Source: CAYFTL01 sp964346145 (lineage in GTDB: Bacteria > Bacillota > Clostridia > Christensenellales > Aristaeellaceae). Taken from it: 64,000 nt of DNA. Every line of letters starts with the position of its first letter. Position 1 is the stretch's first letter. The notes below the pieces were generated by a model. That model worked only from the letters and a program-made list of their open reading frames with translations, was not told the origin of the DNA and ran no database searches. Shown here one piece after another: positions 41,524-50,734 of the stretch. Made by a program: the position numbers and the translations under genes. The stretch lies in assembly GCA_964346145.1 (NCBI GenBank), contig CAYFTL010000003.1:21307-85306 (forward strand), in the 5' to 3' direction.

Positions 41524-43335
41524 TTATCTACCGACAACAGCCAACGAGCTGTTGGATGGATATACCTGTACATTTTGATAGAAAATACCATAGTAAACGT
41601 TGGGATCGTACGGGTTCTTTTTGCGATAAGCGTTCAACTCGCTTTGCACTTGGCGGGCAGAGTAGTTGTACAATTCGCTTATGGTTAAAACCTTATTTTT
41701 GTTGCTGTCTGCAGCCATGCTTTGCGATTTGTCCTTGAGCATATCCCATCCGGAGCCCTTCAGGAAAGAGCGGGTAAAGATTCCGTAGCACTTGCTGGGG
41801 ATAAATTTGGGATTGCCGTAGGAATCATACAAAACGCGTCCGTTTCGGGTCTCTGCAAAATTCAGATTCCAACTAAACTGATTTTGGCTGCTGGAGCAAA
41901 GCACGTGATACTTGCTTTGTGCCAGATTATTGCCGGCCTTGGCGCTTGCAGCATTGGCGGCGCGGAAGGTGTTAATCATGTTGGTGGAGAATGCATCGCT
42001 TGGACTTGCACCTTTGCCGATGAATTTACCGCTAAAGCACATGTCAAAGATGACCACAAATTGTCCCTGATAGGGCCTTAGCCAGCTTTCAAGCTCGGCG
42101 GGGGTGATCAGGGTACCATCGGGCAGCGCTATCTCGCCGTATTCTGTGCCGTGGCAGTTAATATAGAGCAACGAAATATCGCCGGATTTTGCGCCGGAGA
42201 ATTTGGATGCAATCAACTGCTTGATGCGGGTTTTCCCTGGATTATCCGTATAAGAAGAAACTGAGTATTTTACGCCTTGAATCTTGGACCTACTTAACAT
42301 ATCGCGCATGCCCTGTACATTATTTTTGGCCATGGGGAGATAATTGTCCCGGTGGGAGGGGTGGGTCCATTCTCCGATTAACAGAGCGTTGTAGCGCGGA
42401 GTAACGGTGATTTTAAAGGAGGCACTTTTCTTGCTACCGTCTTGTGCGGTTGCCCTAATGGTTGCCGTGCCTGCTTGCTTGGCTGTTACCACCCCGCTGG
42501 AGGAAACGCTGGCCACTGCGTTATTGCTGGAAGTCCAGGTTAGGTTTTTTTGGGTTACATTGCTGGGGGAAATTTTAGCGGTGAGTTTTACGGTGGAGCC
42601 ACGACTGACCGATTGGCTTCTCTTGTTTAAAGTGATTTTTTTAATGAGCTTGGACTTTACGGTAAACTTAACCGTTTGGGCTTTGCCATTGTGGGCGGTG
42701 GCTGTTATGTTGGCGGTGCCCGGCTTATGGGCAGTAACCGTGCCGTTAGAGCTTACCGAGACGACAGAGGGATTGTTGCTGCTCCAGGTCAATTGTTTGT
42801 AGGCATTTTTGGGAACGACGCTGGATTTGAGCTTTAGCTTTTTGCCGGGAAAGACTGCCTTGTTCCCAGTTACCTTAACGGCGGTAACCGCTCCCGTTCC
42901 TTTGCTCGGTGCTACGGTTTTCAGCGTAAAAGAACCCTTTTTGCCAGCTTGTGCACCCACCTGAATGCGAATGGATTGATTTTTGTTGAGGCGCAATGTG
43001 ATTTTGCCCGAACTGTTTTCTCCCAAAACCTTTCCGGCAAAATCCTTAATGAGCAGATTGGGGCGCACTTTTGAACTGCTGAACTTAACTGTAAAGCCGT
43101 AGGTGCCAGTTTGTGGTGCGGTATAGTTATAAAAAGCGAGAGCATTTGCTATGGCAATTTTCCCTTTTTTAGAACTGTTGCCTAGGGATAAGGTGATCGC
43201 AGCTTGATTTGAAGGCATACTGAGTGTTTTAGGGGCAGCCAAAGCCGAATTTTCAGCAGAAGCAAACCCCGACAGGCACAAGAAACATGCCGCAACGACT
43301 ACAAGTTTGTGCAGCCACCTTTGAGTAGAATTCAT
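41524..43335 (-). CDS. Secreted caspase-like peptidase (C14-type) with two Ig-like (BIG2) domains
   Basis: 603 residues from ATG 43335 behind GGGAG. A signal peptide ends near FASA (about 26). A beta-rich domain (about 35-150) is followed by two BIG2 repeats with the signature LTWSSNNPSVVSVSSNG and LTWTSSNNAVASVSSSG. The C-terminal protease domain (about 325-560) begins NALLIGEWTHPSHRDN, with the catalytic His in LLYINCHGTEYG and Cys in VVIFDMCFSG. This is the caspase/metacaspase His-Cys dyad. It probably acts at the cell surface, held by the wall-binding Ig-like domains. Function is unknown; self-processing or surface protein maturation is possible. Confidence 0.87.
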   Translation of the reverse strand: MNSTQRWLHKLVVVAACFLCLSGFASAENSALAAPKTLSMPSNQAAITLSLGNSSKKGKIAIANALAFYNYTAPQTGTYGFTVKFSSSKVRPNLLIKDFAGKVLGENSSGKITLRLNKNQSIRIQVGAQAGKKGSFTLKTVAPSKGTGAVTAVKVTGNKAVFPGKKLKLKSSVVPKNAYKQLTWSSNNPSVVSVSSNGTVTAHKPGTANITATAHNGKAQTVKFTVKSKLIKKITLNKRSQSVSRGSTVKLTAKISPSNVTQKNLTWTSSNNAVASVSSSGVVTAKQAGTATIRATAQDGSKKSASFKITVTPRYNALLIGEWTHPSHRDNYLPMAKNNVQGMRDMLSRSKIQGVKYSVSSYTDNPGKTRIKQLIASKFSGAKSGDISLLYINCHGTEYGEIALPDGTLITPAELESWLRPYQGQFVVIFDMCFSGKFIGKGASPSDAFSTNMINTFRAANAASAKAGNNLAQSKYHVLCSSSQNQFSWNLNFAETRNGRVLYDSYGNPKFIPSKCYGIFTRSFLKGSGWDMLKDKSQSMAADSNKNKVLTISELYNYSARQVQSELNAYRKKNPYDPNVYYGIFYQNVQVYPSNSSLAVVGR

Positions 43336-43554
43336 AAAAAACATCTCCCTTCCCTAGTTAAAGAAACAACCCATCATTCGTTTATAATTAAATCATAAAC
43401 GAGAATAGAACAAAAAGCAATTGAACAAATCCTTACGTTTCGATGACAATACACCCAAACCATCGAAATGAAACGCTTTTTTGTGCTTGACGAAGATAAG
43501 CCCATTTAGCATAATAAAATCAGAATATAGAAGAAATGCGGAGGGTGTTTGTCC

Positions 43555-44322
43555 TTGGCGAAAGAAAAGACTCAACTGGATACCATGATAGAAGTCGCCC
43601 AGCTGGCTGCATATGTGCTGCTGAAATATGGTGCTGAGACATATAGGGCCGAAGATACGGTGCTTAGAATGTGTCAAGTGTTCGGATACAAAACCAATGT
43701 GTTTGCCTTGCCAACCGGACTGATGATTACTTTAGAATCAGAAACCGAAGGCACTCGAACCGTGGTCAGCCGGGTGGAGTCCCGCGCAGTAGACTTGGAT
43801 AGGATTCACCAGGTGAACGATTTGTCTCGCCGTTTGGCTGGAGGGCTCATCACCCCGGATTTTCTATTGCAGGAGTTAAAAAACTTGGCACCGGTACCGC
43901 CGGCCAAAGTATTGCTACACGCGCTTTTTGGCGCTTTATCGGCGGCTTTTTTTGCTCTACTGTTTAAAGGTAGCTTTATTGAATTCACAATGGCTTTTTT
44001 TTGTAGCTTTGTAGTACAATTAGTGGTTGGCTTTCTGCCTCCAGAATCCGGGGTACCCATCACCAATTTGTTGGGCGGAATGATCGCTTCGGCGGTAACG
44101 GCGCTATTGGCCAGGGGGTGCGGTGCTGGAAATGAAACCGTTATTGTTGTGAGTGCGCTCATGCCCATGGTGCCAGGGCTTGCTATGACCAACGGGATAC
44201 GCGATGCCATGAGCGGCGATTTGGTTTCGGGCGTAGCCCGCATTGGTGAGGCTATTTTGCGCGCGGTGCTGCTTGCCGCCGGTGCGGGTATCTCCATTAA
44301 GCTGCTGATGTTGTTGGGAGGA
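43555..44322 (+). CDS. ThrE-family exporter subunit, N-terminal (YjjP-like) part; 3' end in sequence gap
   Basis: About 256 residues before the N run. Start TTG 43555 or 43549, behind GCGGAGGG. The soluble N-terminal part (AAYVLLKYGAETYRAEDTV, VFALPTGLMITL) is typical of ThrE-1/YjjP proteins and is followed by about five helices. In most Firmicutes this protein ends here and a separate YjjB-like protein of about 150 residues follows. Because the junction is hidden by 10 N at 44323-44332, the apparent fusion is probably an assembly artefact. The pair exports threonine/serine or, in some bacteria, succinate. Confidence 0.8.
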
Positions 44323-44332
44323 NNNNNNNNNN
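44323..44332. other. Assembly gap (10 N)
   Basis: Ten unknown bases. The true length is unknown, since such runs are conventional scaffold spacers. It sits at the junction between the YjjP-like and YjjB-like sequences. Confidence 0.98.
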
Positions 44333-44337
44333 ATATA

Positions 44338-44793
44338 ATGCAACTTTTTTTGCAATTGCTAGGTTGTTTTTTTTCTACTATGTTTTTTGCATTCTTGTTG
44401 AATGCACCCAAGAAGGCGGTGCTCCCTGCTTCGGCAGTCGGATTGGTAGGCTATCTGGTGGTTTTGTGGGTGAGCAATACCACCGGCTCCTGGGTAGGCG
44501 GCAATTTTTTGGGCGCTGCGGTGATCGCTTTGTTGGGCGAGGTGTTCGCGCGCCTGCTGCGCATGCCGGCCACAACCTTTATATCGGTGGGCATAGTTCC
44601 CTTGGTACCGGGTGGCGGATTGTACAAAACCATGTTAGCGCTCATGCAAAGCCAAATGGAAGAGGGGCTTCGTTTAGGGGTTGAAACCATACTTGTAGCA
44701 GGCGCCATCGCTTTGGGCGTGGGTATGGTGGCTCCGCTGGCAAGGATATATATTCGCGCGCGGGCAAAAAAGAACCCTATGGCTTTAAAATAA
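44338..44793 (+). CDS. ThrE-family exporter subunit, YjjB-like (DUF3815)
   Basis: About 151 residues from ATG 44338, right after the gap; the ribosome binding site would lie inside the N run. Four or five helices: QLLGCFFSTMFFAFLLNAPKKAV, LVGYLVVLWVS, FLGAAVIALLGEVFARLLRMPATTF, VPLVPGGGLYKTMLALM. The VPLVPGG motif is the hallmark of YjjB/ThrE-2 proteins. It works with the YjjP-like subunit immediately upstream as a two-component exporter. The C-terminus is basic and cytoplasmic. Confidence 0.82.
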   Translation: MQLFLQLLGCFFSTMFFAFLLNAPKKAVLPASAVGLVGYLVVLWVSNTTGSWVGGNFLGAAVIALLGEVFARLLRMPATTFISVGIVPLVPGGGLYKTMLALMQSQMEEGLRLGVETILVAGAIALGVGMVAPLARIYIRARAKKNPMALK

Positions 44794-44828
44794 AATTCAA
44801 GCTTTACGCATGTGATGGAGGGATGGTG

Positions 44829-46586
44829 GTGAACTCTTTGGTTTCTGCGGCCACGCTGCGCAATTGGGAAAAGCTCAAAGTGGATCCATCCAAAAAACTT
44901 ACGCGCCGTGCAAACAAGACCATGTCGGACAGGCGTATTGTGCCGGTCGAATACATAAGCGATAAAGCCAATTTGTCTCTTTGCATAGACTTGGCCGATC
45001 GAATTCTAAATAGCGGCATGGATAAGTTTTCTTGCCTATATGCTTTAGCGAGAAACTTGTTAAAGCGCAACGGGCTCATTTCACGGGATGGAGTCCCGCG
45101 TGCTCATGTGGATGCAGCTTTAAAAGAACATGCCTTTGATTCTGTGGAATGGCTTGAAAATTACTGTATTCCAACGAACGAATATGATTTTCTGGGATTG
45201 ATGTATCAGTGCCTTCAAATAGAAGGGCACAAAAATCAGACGGGTGCATACTATACGCCGGTGAAGATTGTGCGCCAAATGCTGTCTCAAATCGATTTGT
45301 CGGACGAAAAAACAATGTTGGATCCTTGTTGTGGTAGCGGTGCATTTTTGTTGCAGGCGAAGTGTCACAATCCGCTGCAGCTTTACGGAATTGATCGCGA
45401 CCCAATCGCGGTGATGATTTGCAAGGTAAACTTACTGATTAGATACAAAGAGCATGTTTTTGTGCCTCAAATATATTGTGCTGATTTCTTATCGGAGAAT
45501 GAAACAAATTTCGGAAAAACCCAAAATATTTCCTCAATTAACTTTGACGTGGTGGCCACCAATCCGCCTTGGGGAAGCGTGCAAATACGCTGCTGGAATT
45601 TTGCGCAGCACAGCTATAGCCTCAAAGATTCTTTTTCAGCTTTTGTGTTGAGGAGCTGGCTTCAATTAAAACCCGGTGGTGATTTGGCTTTTTTGTTGCC
45701 CGAAGCGGTGATGAATGTTGAAATCCATAAGGAAATCCGGCGTTTTTTTCTGGAACAGACCCGTTTGCAAAATATCACATTGTTTCCGCACAAATTCTCA
45801 GGGGTGGTGACAGGATTTGTAAGCATACATGCCCAAAAAAAAGAGCCCGTTTGCTTGCCTATTCCGGTGATGGATTTGGTTGACCGTCGGGAATTGTATA
45901 TTGACGATGCACTAAGCAACCGAAACTATGTGTTTCGGCCAGTGGAACAGCGCCAAAAAGATGTTTTGTGCCGGATAAAATACCGTTGTGTAGATAGCTT
46001 GGCGGGCAGCGATTGGGCGCTGGGGATCGTTACGGGGGACAACAAGGCCAAGCTACGAAAGGCTGCGCAAGTGGGGCTGGAACCTATTTACACAGGCAAG
46101 GAAGTGGGGATGTATGCGTTGAAACCTGCGACCCACTATCTAAAATATGATAGAAATGAGCTGCAACAAGCTGCCCATGAATCTCTGTATAGGGCCCGAC
46201 CCAAGTTGGTCTATAGGTTTATTTCCAAGCGTTTGATGTTTGCCTACGATGATTCGGGTGCACTCGTTTTAAACAGCGCCAATGTGCTCATACCCAAAGG
46301 CATACATATGCCCGTTAAAGTGTTGTTGGCGCTGCTCAATTCCGATGTATATCAGTTTGTGTACAGATCGAAGTTTAACACCCATAAGGTGCTAAAGGGC
46401 AATTTGCTGGAGCTTAAATTTCCGAAGATAAATGCTTCGACGCGTCAAAAACTCGAAGTGTTGGTAGACAAAGCAATCGCTGGAGAGGCTGGTATACACG
46501 CTCAGATTCAGCCACTGATTTACAGTTTATTCGACATCCCGGAAGATGAAATAAGCTATATTGAACAAATGCTTAAAATTCTATGA
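44829..46586 (+). CDS. N6-adenine DNA methyltransferase with TaqI-like specificity domain (orphan)
   Basis: 585 residues from GTG 44829, 6 bases after GGAGGG; ATG 44823 touches that site. Motifs: GAYYTP (before the fold), motif I LDPCCGSGAFLLQA for SAM, IDRDPIAV, and catalytic motif IV VATNPPWG. The C-terminal half (about 380-560) resembles the TaqI-like specificity domain, with ALLNSDVYQFVY and KVLKGNLLELKFP. The first 45 residues (SAATLRNWEKLKVDPSKKLT) look like a separate helical region found in some Eco57I-like methylases. No nuclease domain or restriction gene is adjacent. It is flanked by housekeeping-type genes, so it may be a regulatory or defunct-system methylase. Confidence 0.85.
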   Translation: MNSLVSAATLRNWEKLKVDPSKKLTRRANKTMSDRRIVPVEYISDKANLSLCIDLADRILNSGMDKFSCLYALARNLLKRNGLISRDGVPRAHVDAALKEHAFDSVEWLENYCIPTNEYDFLGLMYQCLQIEGHKNQTGAYYTPVKIVRQMLSQIDLSDEKTMLDPCCGSGAFLLQAKCHNPLQLYGIDRDPIAVMICKVNLLIRYKEHVFVPQIYCADFLSENETNFGKTQNISSINFDVVATNPPWGSVQIRCWNFAQHSYSLKDSFSAFVLRSWLQLKPGGDLAFLLPEAVMNVEIHKEIRRFFLEQTRLQNITLFPHKFSGVVTGFVSIHAQKKEPVCLPIPVMDLVDRRELYIDDALSNRNYVFRPVEQRQKDVLCRIKYRCVDSLAGSDWALGIVTGDNKAKLRKAAQVGLEPIYTGKEVGMYALKPATHYLKYDRNELQQAAHESLYRARPKLVYRFISKRLMFAYDDSGALVLNSANVLIPKGIHMPVKVLLALLNSDVYQFVYRSKFNTHKVLKGNLLELKFPKINASTRQKLEVLVDKAIAGEAGIHAQIQPLIYSLFDIPEDEISYIEQMLKIL

Positions 46587-46645
46587 GTATAAAAAGCTAT
46601 ATGGTTAATGAAAATATTCACGGCAGGAAGGGAGGTTCCAGCACG

Positions 46646-47953
46646 ATGACGCTAGAACAGGCAAAGCAAAAAATTGCAGAAAACATTTTTAGGAACAAGG
46701 CCAAGATCATTGAGATTGGCAGAGCAATTTATGCTCGTCCCGAATTGGGTTTTAAAGAATGGAACACGGCAAAGCTGGTTCAGGATACGCTGACAGATTT
46801 GCAGATTCCATTTGAAAAAGAATTGGCGGTTACAGGGGTTATGGGGTGTGCGCGCGGGAAAGAGAGCAATGCGCGGGTTATGATTATGGGGGAGTTGGAT
46901 GCGGTAGTGTGTCCGTTGCATCCTCAAGCCGATCCCCAGACAGGTGCTGCCCATTCGTGTGGCCACAACGCGCAGATTGCTTCCATGTTGGGTGCAGCTT
47001 TCGGACTAAGGGCAGCAATGGATTATTTAGATGGGGATGTGGTCTACGCTGCAGTTCCGGCGGAAGAGTATGTGGAACTTGAGTGGCGCGAAAGTTTGCG
47101 CAGGCGCGGCGAGATTGAGTTTTTCGGCGGCAAGCAGGAGTTTATTCGCTTGGGTTTAATGGATGAGATAGACTGTGGGATGATGGTGCATTCCCATGCC
47201 GGTCTAACCGATAGAAAGTTTTTAATTGATTGTGGTTCATCGGGATTTTTGGGAAAACTCATACGGTTTGAAGGGATTGAAGCCCACGCAGGTGCGCAAC
47301 CCTTTGATGGGATAAACGCGCTCAATGCGGCGGCGCTTTCTTTGATGGCTATCGGTGTAAACCGGGAAACTTTCCGCGAAGAGGACAGGGTTCGTGTGCA
47401 TCCAATCATTACCAAGGGTGGTGATCTGGTCAATATTGTGCCGGCTGATGTGCGCATGGAAACCTATGTACGGGCCCGAACGATTGAGGCTGTTGTGGCG
47501 GCGTCAGAAAAGGTGAATAGAGCCATAAAGGGGAGTGCGATGGCGGTCGGCGCTCAAGCGCATATCAGCGAAATGCCGGGCTACCTATCCCTTTGCCGCA
47601 ATGCCGAATTAGATGATTTATTTGCAAAAAACGCAGATGATTTGATGGGCACTGGAACCAGCCTGTATGGTTATGAACTTATGGGTTCTACCGATGCGGG
47701 GGACCTGAGCAGTGTTATGCCTTTTGCGCATTTTTCGGGCGGTGGATATATGGGCAACGCCCATAGCAAAGAGTTTGCAATCGTCGATGAAGAGATGGCC
47801 TATATTTACCCGGCGGTTGTGATGGCACAAACGACAGCGGAGCTTTTATGGGACGGGGCAAAGCTGGCTAAACATATTCGAGCCAACCATATGCCCAAAT
47901 TCAGCAAAGAACAGTATGGAGAGTTTTGGCAAAATTTTAACCGTGTAGTGTAA
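46646..47953 (+). CDS. M20-family metallo-amidohydrolase
   Basis: 435 residues. ATG 46646 follows GGGAGG; the longer frame from 46583 overlaps the methylase stop. IGRAIYARPELGFKEWNTAK opens the M20D fold. MGELDAVVCP, AAHSCGHNAQIASMLG (metal His and Cys/Asp) and AAVPAEEYVEL (catalytic and metal Glu pair) are present. EAHAGAQPFDGINALNAA belongs to the dimerisation lid, with the lid His. It hydrolyses an N-acyl or peptide-like amide, perhaps an aminobenzoyl-glutamate or hippurate type compound. The insertion with ELEWRESLRRRGEIEFF is unusual for the family. A strong terminator follows. Confidence 0.87.
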   Translation: MTLEQAKQKIAENIFRNKAKIIEIGRAIYARPELGFKEWNTAKLVQDTLTDLQIPFEKELAVTGVMGCARGKESNARVMIMGELDAVVCPLHPQADPQTGAAHSCGHNAQIASMLGAAFGLRAAMDYLDGDVVYAAVPAEEYVELEWRESLRRRGEIEFFGGKQEFIRLGLMDEIDCGMMVHSHAGLTDRKFLIDCGSSGFLGKLIRFEGIEAHAGAQPFDGINALNAAALSLMAIGVNRETFREEDRVRVHPIITKGGDLVNIVPADVRMETYVRARTIEAVVAASEKVNRAIKGSAMAVGAQAHISEMPGYLSLCRNAELDDLFAKNADDLMGTGTSLYGYELMGSTDAGDLSSVMPFAHFSGGGYMGNAHSKEFAIVDEEMAYIYPAVVMAQTTAELLWDGAKLAKHIRANHMPKFSKEQYGEFWQNFNRVV

Positions 47954-47966
47954 AACAAATAGATGC

Positions 47967-48007
47967 AAAAACACAGCCGATGGCCTGATCGTCGGCTGTG
48001 TTTTTTT
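47967..48007. terminator. Terminator between amidohydrolase and murC genes
   Basis: AAAAACACAGCCGA (47967-47980) and its exact complement (47992-48005) with an 11-base loop and T-run. It serves the convergent amidohydrolase (+) and murC (-) genes. Confidence 0.9.
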
Positions 48008-48027
48008 AACTTCTGGAACCGCAAGGT

Positions 48028-49419
48028 TTAGTGTGTATCGCCCTTTGCCTGCATTTGTTCGTTTAGCAGGTCTATATTACCGCAGCCGAGGGTAATCATC
48101 AAGTCGTTGGGCGCCCAGTTGGCGCGCAAATGAGCTTCTGCATCGTCGAAGGTGGGGGTATGCACCGCATCTATTCCGCGTTCGTGCAGCGCACGGATCA
48201 GCATGGGGGTAGAAATATCGCCTGGATCCGCCTCGCGTGCGCCGTATATATCAGTAATGAGCACTTTGTCGGCCTCGTCAAAGGTGTGTACGAATCCGTC
48301 GAACAGAGATTTGGTGCGGCTGTAGGTGTGGGGTTGCCACACCGCCCACAGCGCGTTGTGGGACTGCATTTTTGCGTCGTGAATGGCATTTTTCATTTCG
48401 GCGGGGTTGTGGGCATAGTCGTTGTACAGCTTAACTCCATCGACGATGCCAGTCAACTCAAAGCGCCGATGGGCGCCGGTGAAGCGGCTGAGCACTTCCG
48501 CGACTTTGTGCATGGGTAGTTGGCAAATTTCGCAGGCGGCGATGACCGCCAATGCATCGATTAAGTTGTGTTGACCTGGAACCGACAACTGCACCTCGCA
48601 CAATGGATGCCCAAACAGGGTGGCGACAAAATAAGCTCTGCCTTGCTCATCATACTGAATCTGCTCGGCGCGAAGCTCGTTAAAGGGTTCTAGCCCGAAA
48701 GTGCGCGTGTGAGATTTGGCATTGTCCAACACCCGGCGCACGCGGGGATCATCTCCCCAGCCTACGCACCATCCATCTTTAGGCACCAAATTGGCATACT
48801 CTTGAAAGCTGCTTTCGATGTGATCAATATCCTTAAAAAAGTCCAGATGATCCTCGTCAATATTGAGGATGATGGCCAGCGTTGGCGCAAGCTGCAGAAA
48901 ACTCAAATTAAATTCACAAGCTTCTGCGATGAATGTATCTCCGTGACCCAGTAGCGTGCTGCCGCCCAATGCAGGAAGCTCGCCGCCGATATGAATCGTT
49001 GGGTCCATGCCGCACTCTACGAACACTTGAGATAGCATAGAGGTAGTGGTGGTCTTTCCGTGAGTGCCGCTGATGCCGATGGCATAAGGGTATGCTTGCA
49101 TGAGTTGGCCAAGCAGTGTGGAGCGCTCAATCTGGGGAATATCCAAGCGTTTGGCCTCTGCGCGTTCCGGATTTTCCGTTGAAATGGCAGCGCTATACAC
49201 GATTAAGTCGGCGCCATGTACGTTTTTCGGTTTATGACCAATGGCAACGGAAATACCTTTTTTTTCAAGCGCATCAGTTTTGTGAGAAGAATCTCGATCG
49301 GATCCAGAGACAACATAGCCCTGCTGCTTTAAAAGAGCGGCGAGGCCGGACATGGAACTGCCGCCGATTCCGATGAAATGGACGCGCTTTCCAACATAAT
49401 GCTTAATATGTGTGAACAT
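48028..49419 (-). CDS. murC: UDP-N-acetylmuramate--L-alanine ligase
   Basis: 463 residues, normal length. It adds L-Ala to UDP-MurNAc with ATP in peptidoglycan synthesis. HFIGIGGSSMSGLAALL is the N-terminal Rossmann UDP-binding motif. ISGTHGKTTTTSMLSQVF is the ATP P-loop. LNIDEDHLDFF and YNDYAHNPAEM are the central Mur-ligase signatures, and AVWQPHTYSRTKSLFDGF lies in the third domain. Its ATG at 49419 is not preceded by an ideal ribosome binding site (AGGAGC). It stands alone, divergent from purR. Confidence 0.97.
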   Translation of the reverse strand: MFTHIKHYVGKRVHFIGIGGSSMSGLAALLKQQGYVVSGSDRDSSHKTDALEKKGISVAIGHKPKNVHGADLIVYSAAISTENPERAEAKRLDIPQIERSTLLGQLMQAYPYAIGISGTHGKTTTTSMLSQVFVECGMDPTIHIGGELPALGGSTLLGHGDTFIAEACEFNLSFLQLAPTLAIILNIDEDHLDFFKDIDHIESSFQEYANLVPKDGWCVGWGDDPRVRRVLDNAKSHTRTFGLEPFNELRAEQIQYDEQGRAYFVATLFGHPLCEVQLSVPGQHNLIDALAVIAACEICQLPMHKVAEVLSRFTGAHRRFELTGIVDGVKLYNDYAHNPAEMKNAIHDAKMQSHNALWAVWQPHTYSRTKSLFDGFVHTFDEADKVLITDIYGAREADPGDISTPMLIRALHERGIDAVHTPTFDDAEAHLRANWAPNDLMITLGCGNIDLLNEQMQAKGDTH

Positions 49420-49641
49420 GGATGATGCTCCTTAAAATAAATCTTTTAATAAGCTTATTATACGCGAAAAGCCAAATTCAGTTCAAGCTCAGATATGTAT
49501 CGTTCGCGTGAGCAATGTGAAAATAGTGTTGATTCATAGTAAAGCCACACATTAATGCTGGTTTTAAATCAAAAAGTGAATTATAATATAAAAAATATAA
49601 AAAACATTCGATAATCTGACTTTAGAGAGCAGGGATTTTAT

Positions 49642-50487
49642 ATGGAACGTATCAAGCGCAATGAGCGACTGGCGGTAATGTCCAAAATTTTGAGTAGCGC
49701 CCCCAACCGCATATTCACACTTTCGTACTTTTGTGAATTGTTCGGAGCGGCAAAGTCCACCATCAGCGAAGACATTAATTTGTTGACAAGCGTGTATGAC
49801 CAATTTTCTTTGGGAGAAATCAGCACAGTTGCCGGAGCGGCGGGGGGCGTCTTGTTTAGGCCCATGCCTGAGCAAGACAAGCGGATTGCCTTGCTTGAAG
49901 AAATTTCCGAACGCCTTTCTGTACCGGGCAGATTGCTCCCGGGTGGCTTTCTTTATACCCTGGATGTAATGGGGGACTCTAAGATTGCGGAGGGTATGGG
50001 GGAAATCCTTGCCGGACTTTTTTACGAAAAAAAGCCAGATTTTGTGCTGACGATGGAAACCAAAGGAATTCCGTTGGCTTTAATGGTTGCGAACAAATTG
50101 GGTATATCACTGGTGATTGCGCGCAGAGACTCCAGAGCATATGAAGGCCCGGCAGTGAAAATTAACTTTGTTGCGGGTGGCAGCCGAGATCATATTGAAA
50201 CCATGGCCCTTGCTAGGCGAGCGGTGTCCCCAGGGCAAAAAGCTTTAATTGTGGATGACTTTATGAAAGGCGGCGGAACACTGCGCGGCATGGTGGACTT
50301 GATGAACGAATTTTCGGTGGAAGTGGTGGGCATTGGCGTAGCCATAACCACTGAACTACCCGAAAAGAAGCGGGTGGACAATGTGCGCACGCTGCTAACT
50401 TTGCGCAGCACCGACGAATTAACCGCATCCGCCAAAGTAACACCTTCTGCCTGGGTCTATGAAGATGTCCAAGCCATAACCGAATAA
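49642..50487 (+). CDS. purR: Purine operon repressor PurR
   Basis: 281 residues. An N-terminal winged helix (about 1-75, FTLSYFCELFGAAKSTISED) is joined to a phosphoribosyltransferase-like domain with the PRPP loop LIVDDFMKGGGTLRG. This is the Firmicutes PurR, which represses purine genes and is relieved by PRPP. Location two genes upstream of prs matches the conserved purR-spoVG-glmU-prs order; spoVG is missing here. TCGTTCG, part of a PurBox-like motif, lies at about 49500 in the upstream region, hinting at autoregulation (weak). The likely -10 is TATAAT near 49582. Confidence 0.95.
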   Translation: MERIKRNERLAVMSKILSSAPNRIFTLSYFCELFGAAKSTISEDINLLTSVYDQFSLGEISTVAGAAGGVLFRPMPEQDKRIALLEEISERLSVPGRLLPGGFLYTLDVMGDSKIAEGMGEILAGLFYEKKPDFVLTMETKGIPLALMVANKLGISLVIARRDSRAYEGPAVKINFVAGGSRDHIETMALARRAVSPGQKALIVDDFMKGGGTLRGMVDLMNEFSVEVVGIGVAITTELPEKKRVDNVRTLLTLRSTDELTASAKVTPSAWVYEDVQAITE

Positions 50488-50734
50488 CAAATTGTTATTT
50501 TTTTGAAAAGATGGCGGCTTATGCCAAGATTAGACTAAAAAATAACGTTGAAGATATTCGCTGATTGCAAACGCCTGATCACGTTCTACATAGAATTGTG
50601 ATTGGGCGCTTTCTTGAATCGGCGTGAGGCTGGAGCTTACTCAGATTCCTTGACAGAAGCAGGGGCTAGGTATAGAATTAAAAGTGCACTCTATTGGCTT
50701 TACGAATAATGTACGGTAGAAAGGTGTGGACGGC
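50488..50734 (+). promoter_or_regulatory. Intergenic region with glmU-prs promoter
   Basis: About 247 bases. A good SigA promoter, TTGACA (50650-50655), 17-base spacer, TAGAAT (50673-50678), serves glmU-prs and probably pth-mfd. TTTACGAATAAT near 50698 differs by one base from the PurBox-like sequence upstream of purC. No gene was recognised; the spoVG usually found here is absent. Confidence 0.75.

Noticed and set aside
43549..44793. A single 414-residue ThrE fusion protein
   Set aside because: It is bridged only by 10 N; both halves match separate subunits.
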